From positions 46,178,124 through 46,242,123 of the forward strand of contig OY743169.1 of the NCBI GenBank assembly GCA_963555705.1: DNA of 64,000 nt, read 5' to 3'. This document shows, piece by piece, positions 57,633 to 64,000 of this stretch; the first letter of the stretch is position 1; every line of letters begins with the position of its first letter. Made by a program: the position numbers and the translations under genes. The notes under the pieces were generated by a model that did not search any database, was not told the origin of the DNA, and saw only the letters and a program-made list of their open reading frames with translations. This stretch comes from Ligustrum vulgare (lineage: Eukaryota > Streptophyta > Magnoliopsida > Lamiales > Oleaceae).

Positions 57633-60007
57633 CTATGTAGCGAATAAAGGATTTGTACAAGTACTCCGGTTGTGGCCCATCTTCATACACCTACTACATT
57701 TACGAGGCCTGTGTACCTCTCCAATTGATTTTTTTCGCTGTTTCGGTGGGCGTCCAGCAGGTCGTCTTGATAATGGACGCAAGACGGTTCTTGATCTAAC
57801 TTCCTCAGGAATTTCCCACTCATTCTCATTTGGTAATGGATATATAAATTCCGAATAAGCTTGTCTCCAACAAAATGTGGTATAGAAAGGAGAGCAAAGC
57901 CCATAACCATCAGGACCATTCTGCTTTGCTGTGGCAATTGCATGTTGGCAAGGAAATTTATCTAAATCAAATCGCCTACAAGTACATATGTATTCTTCCA
58001 AGTTTACGATGTATGATTCCAAAATTTTAACTACTTGAAACTCATTTCCTGATATTTGAATCGCGTTCCACCCGTGTGACTGGTTATACTTTAAGTACAT
58101 CTTATCCTCCATAGGTGGGGTGAGTTGGGTTGTGCATTTTTCTGCCTCAACATGCCTTTCATAGTACCATTTTTGCAACACCTGTCGAATATATTCAATC
58201 AAACCTAGTATAGGAAAATCACGGGCCTCCTTCAACGCGGAATTCAAAGATTCTGCGTTGTTTGTTGTCATGATATTATATCTAACTCCTTTTGAATGTG
58301 CCCTACTCCAATAATGGAAACCACCAACATCCTTTTCCAAGTAGTCTCTGATGCCCTTTTTTTTACCACAAAGCGCTGCCATGTATGCCTCGAATTCTGT
58401 TATGGTGTAAGCTTCTGCCGCCTTTCTGAATAACAAGGAAAAATAAGCTTTTGGAAATGTAGTCTTCAAGTTATTGTTCAAGTGCCATATAAAATTTACA
58501 TGATGTGCAAATTGGTAGACATTACTAAATGCATGAGGTATGCTTTTACCACGATCCAAAACAATCACTAGTTCCTGCGAGTCACCAGTTATTTCTCGCA
58601 AGTTATTAAAGAACCAAGTCCAAGAAGCCTCATTCTCCGAGTCAACTATACCCCATGCAAGCGGATAAATTTGAATGTTTGCATCTTGACAGGTTGCTAC
58701 AAGTAGAGTTCCTCGATATCTGGATGTTATGAATGTTCCATCTACACATATTACTCTTCGCATTGAGGTTTGATATCCACGTATACTTTGTCCTAGGGCC
58801 ATGAAAAAGTACTTGAAATGCATACTATCATCAGTTTCAATGAAGGTAATTGTACCAGGATTTTTTTGCTCCAAAACATGACAATACGAAGGTAATTTAG
58901 CATAACTATCATCAGGAGTCCCTCGGATGAGTCCATATGCAAAATACCTTGCCGTATATGCCTTATTATAGGTTATTGTTATGCCGAACTCTTTACGAAT
59001 ATCATTGATGATGTTTCTCGGTCTATAAACTCTTCTGGCATCTTCAAACTTGGAGGCAATGTGAGCTCCAATCACTGAATAGTTAGCATGTCGATGATCT
59101 CGACGACGAACACTCATGGAGCAGGTGTGATGACTATAGTAGGTTCGAACTTGAAACATAACAGATTCTTTCAACTTTGTTGCCCGCTACGCCACTTACA
59201 ATTTGTCTCCAGACAAACAACTGCATAAACAGATTGGTTTGAATTCTGCACTTTAAACTCGAAGTGATACCTGAGTGCAAGTAAATACAACTTCGATAAC
59301 AAAGCTTTTTTGGTAGGGAACAATTGTTTCACTTGCAAATCCTCAGATTCAGGAATCCTCGATGATGGTCCACAAGGGATTGAACTTAAATTTGCAGTTA
59401 AATTCTCAATGTTGTTGTAGGTAACAACTTCAGGTGTATACACATTTTCTTCATGCACAACTGTCACAGGAGAAATTTCGTGAAGTTCTTGTCTTCGAGG
59501 GCTAAATGGAATTATATTCAAACCATCCCAATCAACAAAGCTCCCATCAGCAATTTCATCTCCCATATTACTACCTTCTGTTTGCATTTCACTCAGTGAA
59601 TCACCATGTGATGCAATAGTAGCACGCTCTTCGTTCTCTCTTAAACCATCACTTTCTTCATACTCGTCAACATCTTTCTTCAAAAGGGTAACACAAAGAG
59701 GAACTTCTCTACAAACAGAGAGATACCACCGTACATTGTTGTCACAATCAATTTTCGTTGGGGGAACTGGAACATTAGACATGCCAGGGATAACGGTTGC
59801 CATCTCTATATCATATAACCTAGAATCAAACTCCAAAACCCCTCGAACTTTAAGATCTAGCTCTGCAAATGTAGTGGTTTTTGAAACAAGAATAGGAGTC
59901 ACATTTGCTGGACCATTGCCTACATGCCTCCATGTCCACCCACCGCATTCTTTCTCCACAAAACTCAACAAAATAACAAATTGATATCCACACCTTGTCC
60001 AACACAT
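57633..60007 (-). pseudogene. MuDR-type transposase with one frameshift
   Basis: The minus-strand N-terminal part (60007-59171) has a PB1-like region (KECGGWTWRHVG, FDSRLYDIEMA) and the MuDR DNA-binding part (LFPTKKALLSKLYLLALRYH, CLETNCKWR). The frame is lost by a single base near 59185, then continues to 57633: HTCSMSVRRRDHRHANYSVI, the catalytic domain with RVICVDGTFI (Asp), IVDSENEASWTWFF (second acidic site) and NNAESLNSAL (Glu), the SWIM zinc finger (CTCRRFDLDKFPCQHAIA) and a C-terminal zinc knuckle (CSRCMKMGHNRSTC). Total about 790 residues, normal for the family. Restoring one base would give a full frame, so decay is recent, or a sequencing error is possible. It cuts and pastes MULE DNA. 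Confidence 0.92.
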
Positions 60008-60900
60008 CCATCACTGCAATTCAACATAAAACAAATATATTTCAATTTATTATATCATAAACTACTACACTATACATGTCAAAATGCAAAAAATAAAATT
60101 TTCACTCAATACATGAAGAATGCTAACTATTAACATATGTCTAATAGTACTAAATTAGTCACATTTTCAAAGCCAATTATCACAATCAATGCTAGGTATA
60201 TGGTGTCAGTCAAAAATTAGATAACGACATGCGTGCCGTTATAGATCAAAGATAACGGCAAATATGACGTTATGACAAATTCTTAAACAAATGCATATAT
60301 CAGCAACATTTTTATAAACCCTGGATGTTATATACATACTGACAGTGAAAAAAAAAGATAACGGCATGAGTGCCGTTATACATCACAGATAACGGCATGC
60401 ATGACGTTATGGCAAATTCGTAAACAAATACATAAATCAGCACTGTATAATACACCAGAACAAAAAATGTAGCAAAAAAATTATAGGAAATGATTTTAAT
60501 GTGTACCTTTTTTCTTCTCCAATTGCAAATCTAAAATGTGGATTATTTAACAATTTCACAAACCACTCTAGCTTCAATGGGCAAAAGAAGATGACAAATA
60601 AGAATATTGTTGGATTTCTATGTAGAACAAGTGCAATGGAAGAGAGAGAGAGAGAGATGAGAGAATGACTGCTTGTTGCTGTAGAGAAGAAAGAACGTGA
60701 ATCGGTTGGGTGGAAAAAATTAGGGCTTGTTTGATTGTAATTTTGGGTATCAAGATCATTTGACAAGTATGGGTATTTTGGACATTGTTTAATATCTTTT
60801 GTATTTTATTTATTGAATAAATCTATTTGACAAAACATTGTGGAAGGACATCTATTTTACTAAACTTATGTGTTGACACATCTTTTTAACTTAAAACCCC
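60008..60900. other. 3' end of the MULE with palindromes
   Basis: Upstream region of the transposase. Two pairs of ATAACGGCATG..GTGCCGTTAT-like palindromes lie at about 60220-60270 and 60357-60412, related to the motifs in the internal arrays. A GA run is at 60642-60656. The element ends AAAACCCC at 60900. Confidence 0.6.
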
Positions 60901-61817
60901 GTTTGTTTAATATTTGACTTTGAGAATATTGCACATTGGTTCCCAACTTTTCAAATGTTTCATTTCGGTCCCATGTGTTCAAAAGTTTTAAATCCTCAAC
61001 CCTGATTTTCAAAACTATTTATTTTAGTCCCTACAATCTTTCTTTTAAAAAATACTATCTTAGCCCCTAGATTCTTAATTTCAGTTTTCTTTAAAATTAC
61101 AAGTTAGTCCTAAAAAATTAATTTATCACTTTAGTCTTTAATTTCGAAAGTACTAATTAAATTAATTTCCTCTTGGCTATACAAATCATTTGAGGAACTA
61201 AAAAATTGACGTACTATTCCCGCTCCACCTTTTCGTGAACTAGTTAAGATTAAGGTAGACTTACCCCACTAATTAGTTTAGATTATAATTGCATGTTTTA
61301 TGTGTGTTAAGTGATTATACGCTTGATTGCATGAGATGAGACGAGAATATCTCTTATGAGATAAATTTAGAAATTATGTTATGCATGTCATAACTTATAT
61401 GCTTTATTGTATGAGACGAGAATATGTTTATTTGCACTCCTTATGTGATGCTTATGATAAGAATCAGAGAATGTCACTGCATTATTTGCATAATTTCGAG
61501 TTCAATTATTCTGTAAATTAATTATTGGTGATGAGTCTACTGAATATTTCTTTTTGAAATGCTCACCCCTTTGTTTTAACAATTTTGCAGATTTCGGAGG
61601 CGGTGGCGAATGATGGGCAGAAATGTCAAACCATTAATAGAAATTATTTTAAATCTGTGTTTTATAAACTCCATTATTTCATTGTGTTGGAATTTAGAAT
61701 TTAATGAATTTCACCAAGTTATTTATTTTATTTGAATTTTTCGTCACAGTTTACAATCAATAAATGTGATGTTTGAGATTTAGTTATTTTTTCGCAATAA
61801 ATTTTATTCAAAAGTTA
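60901..61817 (+). repeat. 3' LTR, second segment
   Basis: Continues the LTR exactly where the MULE interrupted it and aligns with 43055-43975 of the 5' LTR. The last three bases, TTA, are the MITE target. Confidence 0.9.
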
Positions 61818-62690
61818 GGTGGCGTTCTGTTTGTATTTTATTTTGTATTTTCATTTTCGAAAATGTTTTGTGTTTTGTGTTTTCATTTTTGTTTTCAAAT
61901 TTGCTGAAAACGCGTTTGGTTTGTCATTTCTGAAAACTGTTTTTGAAAATGAAAAGTTGGAAAACACGTTCTGTTTGAAATTTTGCAGAACACTATTTAA
62001 ACTATTTTTAATTAATTTGCTTGCAGAATACTACTAACTCCAACTCAAATTTCCTTTCACAATACACTAAAAATATGGTTACATGCAACACACTAATGTG
62101 AGCATTAAGAGTTTATATTAACACAGCTTGGTCAGGTTCGGGATTTGAGAAAGCTCTACTTCTATTAAAATCCAGAAAATGCAAGTTCTTTCAAAACCAC
62201 CAGAGTCCATTTATCATTGCATTTTTTGAAATATAACAACAAGAATTCTCATTTAATTTTTTTTGTAATGTTGATATTGAATTCAATAAAACTTTATTTA
62301 AACTAAGTTCCAAGTTAGGATAATTCTCAAAAAAAAAAAAAAAAAATTCTTTATTTAGGCTTAGTTCCAAGTTAGGATAATTCTAAAAAAAATAAAAACT
62401 TTATATTAAGCTTAGTTATAAGTTAAGATAATTCTATAAAAAAAATAATAATAATAAATAAAAAATTAAAAAAAAAAAAAATTCCCAAAACGCGTTTTCC
62501 GCGTTTTGGACATTTTTTGTCGAAATACACACAAAACGCCCAAAACGATATTTCGGACGTCTTCCATTTCGTGTACAAATTTTTTTTTGTTTTCCAAAAT
62601 GCGTTTTCAAAAATGGTAAAGAGAACGCGTTTTTAGCGTTTTCGAAAATAAAAACAGAAAACGACCTCAAAATAGCAAAGAGAACGAGGC
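61818..62690. mobile_element. Harbinger/Tourist-like MITE (873 bp)
   Basis: Starts GGTGGCGTTCTGTTTG and ends CAAAGAGAACGAGGC, imperfect inverted ends, with TTA at 61815-61817 and 62691-62693. Long inverted TTTTC-rich flanks (GTTTTCATTTTCGAAAA type) face each other. Inside, 62290-62440 has three copies of a 60-75 bp unit with CTTAGTTCCAAGTTAGGATA. It lacks a transposase. Confidence 0.75.
62290..62440. repeat. Tandem repeat inside the MITE
   Basis: Three imperfect copies of a TTTAT..AAG(C)TTAGTTCCAAGTTAGGATAATTCT unit, each followed by an A-run. Confidence 0.8.
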
Positions 62691-62746
62691 TTAGTTTTTA
62701 AATAACGAAGTGGCGTCCCGCGTTTCACGGAACTCGCGGGATCACA
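62691..62746 (+). repeat. 3' LTR, last segment
   Basis: Matches 43976-44029 of the 5' LTR and ends ATCACA, followed by the TTTTG target duplication. Confidence 0.85.
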
Positions 62747-62751
62747 TTTTG

Positions 62752-63514
62752 GCTTCTTAAGACAAAGTTCTAAAAGGTTTGGAAAAATGCCATTGAAAAA
62801 CTTGGGGCATACAGTGCTGATCAAACTCGTTTTGCTCTACAAAAAACCCTGCTAGGTTTATCAAAATTTTGTTTCTTCTCTTCTTTTACATGATTGCCTA
62901 GCTTGTGCCATTACGAGTGTTTTGAGTCCCTCTTTAATGAGTCATATGAACCTTCACATCCTTACTATCTGTTATTTGAATTGTTTGACCCATTTACATA
63001 ACCAAAGCTTACTATGACAAAAAATCTAGTTGTTTATTGATCTTCTCTATTTTTTAGTATAAATTTTATTGTCATTTTTCTCGTGTTTAACATATGCCGC
63101 TTTATTTAGTATCATCTCGCTTTGTAATATCCGGAGGGGATCCTCATAGTTATATCCATTTTTCTCTGTTTCCTTTTGCTTTGAACTCTTTTTTTTATTA
63201 TTATTATTATTATTATTTTTTTTGAGGAAATGCAGGTACATGTTTGGTAAAAAAAAAAAAAAAGTGGTTTATAAATTGGTTTATTTATGTTTTTCAGGTA
63301 AAATGCATAGTTGAAAAGTGTAGAAAAAATATGTGTTGTTAAAAAATAGTTTGAAAAATTGTGTAATTTATAAATTGGTTTATAAACAAAAAAAGTTGCC
63401 TTTCCCGAACACATTTCGCACGTAGGTAACTGAACCACTTCTTCAAGAAGTTTTTGCAAGTACTAATCCAGTAGAAAACTGCAAGCTTATTAGAAAAGAA
63501 AAGGGAAAATATTA
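62752..63514. other. Intergenic DNA with ATT microsatellite
   Basis: No supportable gene. An ATT repeat lies at about 63196-63220 and A- or T-runs at 63249-63264. Confidence 0.6.
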
Positions 63515-64000
63515 GGCTGCGTTCTCTTTGGCGTTTTTCAACCGTTTTCCGTTTTTCATTTTCGAAAAGGCGAAAAACACGTTCTCTTGAGCCGTTTTCG
63601 GAAAAAGATTTCGAAAATATTTTCAAAATTTGTAAAGGAAATGGAAAAATCACGTTTTCCGCGTTTTCCGAAATTTTTGTCTTGTAAGTGGAAAACGCGC
63701 GTTTTCCACTTTTTTTTTAAAAAAAAATTTAAAATAATCAAAAAAATTTGAAATTTGTCAAAATTTATCATTTTTAATTACATTATTGGTCCCTGATTTT
63801 CAAAACTTGTCATTTTAATCCTCAAATTTTGAAATTTATTTCGAAAATATCCTAATTTATTTGCAACTTAAGTCCCTTAACTTCAGATTTTGTTGCACAT
63901 TAGTTCACAAATTTTACTTTTCTTTCAATTTAGTCCTTTTCGTATTTGCTTTATAGGTCATTGTCTTCAAACATGTATAACTTTTGATGTACAACTCCGA
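63515..64000. mobile_element. Second Harbinger-like MITE, right end outside the window
   Basis: Starts GGCTGCGTTCTCTTTGG after TTA (63512-63514), sharing the CGTTCT.TTTG end and the GTTTTC-rich inner part with the MITE at 61818. The other end was not found by 64000; 63776-64000 may already be flanking LTR-type DNA. Confidence 0.5.

Larger units (their letters stand above)
51724..60900. mobile_element. Mutator-like element carrying a Ulp1-like gene and a transposase
   Basis: The interrupted LTR stops at 51723 and resumes at 60901. The flanks TCTTGTTTA and GTTTGTTTA form an imperfect 9-bp duplication, the MULE standard. The ends begin GGGG and end CCCC with otherwise weak terminal inverted repeats. 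It holds a plus-strand Ulp1-like gene with DUF1985, repeat arrays, and a minus-strand MuDR-type transposase. Plant MULEs with a Ulp1 domain (Kaonashi class) are known. Both genes are damaged in this copy. Confidence 0.85.
41988..62746 (+). mobile_element. Tekay-like chromovirus with nested solo LTR, MULE and MITE, flanked by TTTTG duplications
   Basis: The element starts TGTAGCAACC and ends GGGATCACA, with TTTTG at 41983-41987 and 62747-62751. Order on the plus strand: 5' LTR 41988-44029, primer site, an extra ORF, gag (split by a solo LTR), protease, RT, RNase H, integrase, chromodomain, polypurine tract, 3' LTR 50436-51723 / 60901-61817 / 62694-62746. The 3' LTR is split by a MULE (51724-60900) and a MITE (61818-62690). 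Polyprotein genes are broken by stops and frameshifts. Confidence 0.92.

Noticed and set aside
62434..63771. Lys/Phe-rich minus-strand frames
   Set aside because: They are translations of TTTTC-rich MITE ends and A-runs.

Overview
The window looks like a plant nuclear genome, probably a eudicot. It is AT-rich and dense with long-terminal-repeat (LTR) retrotransposons of the Ty3/Gypsy group (Athila-like, Tat-like and chromovirus/Tekay-like), with a Mutator-like element (MULE) and short inverted-repeat elements nested among them. No ordinary intron-containing host gene was found. Almost every long reading frame belongs to a transposable element, and most are broken.

Layout. 1-7872: minus-strand Athila-like element (tRNA-Asp primer site at 6408-6425) with gag and protease but no reverse transcriptase or integrase; its protease is split by a solo LTR (3651-4529, target duplication CTTAC). 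It sits in the 3' LTR of an older minus-strand Tekay-like element (7873-15066, 3.2 kb LTR) with decayed protease, RT, RNase H and integrase. 15067-16800: decayed plus-strand Tat-like integrase and tandem-repeat 3' region, followed by a long LTR-like block (16812-29037). That block is split by the youngest insertion, 18997-28027, whose 2770-bp LTRs look identical by eye and which is flanked by perfect TAAGC duplications. 29038-41987: intergenic DNA with a clean solo LTR (30748-32738, TCGAG duplication), decayed gag remnants and a MULE fragment. 41988-62746: plus-strand Tekay-like element (TTTTG duplications) whose gag is split by another solo LTR and whose 3' LTR is split by a 9.2-kb MULE and by a Harbinger-like MITE. 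A second related MITE starts at 63515.

The main discovery candidate is the interior of 18997-28027. Nearly all of gag-pol is replaced by an intact, intronless, antisense two-gene cassette. One gene is a 183-residue protein with a basic and Cys-rich core resembling the nucleic-acid-binding proteins of flexuous plant RNA viruses. The other is a 217-residue LOG-type cytokinin-activating enzyme. They are followed by a 3' region with three repeated hairpin-like modules. Both genes have a TTTAAATAG motif upstream. The identical LTRs imply recent movement. A retrotransposon carrying a virus-like gene beside a hormone gene would be a new kind of plant mobile cargo.

A second candidate is an intact small ORF (44411-44887) placed before gag in an otherwise decayed Tekay-like element. 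Its C-terminus mimics the heptad repeats of the RNA polymerase II tail. A recurring theme is that five unrelated or distantly related elements each carry arrays of short palindromes or hairpins in their LTRs or internal non-coding DNA.
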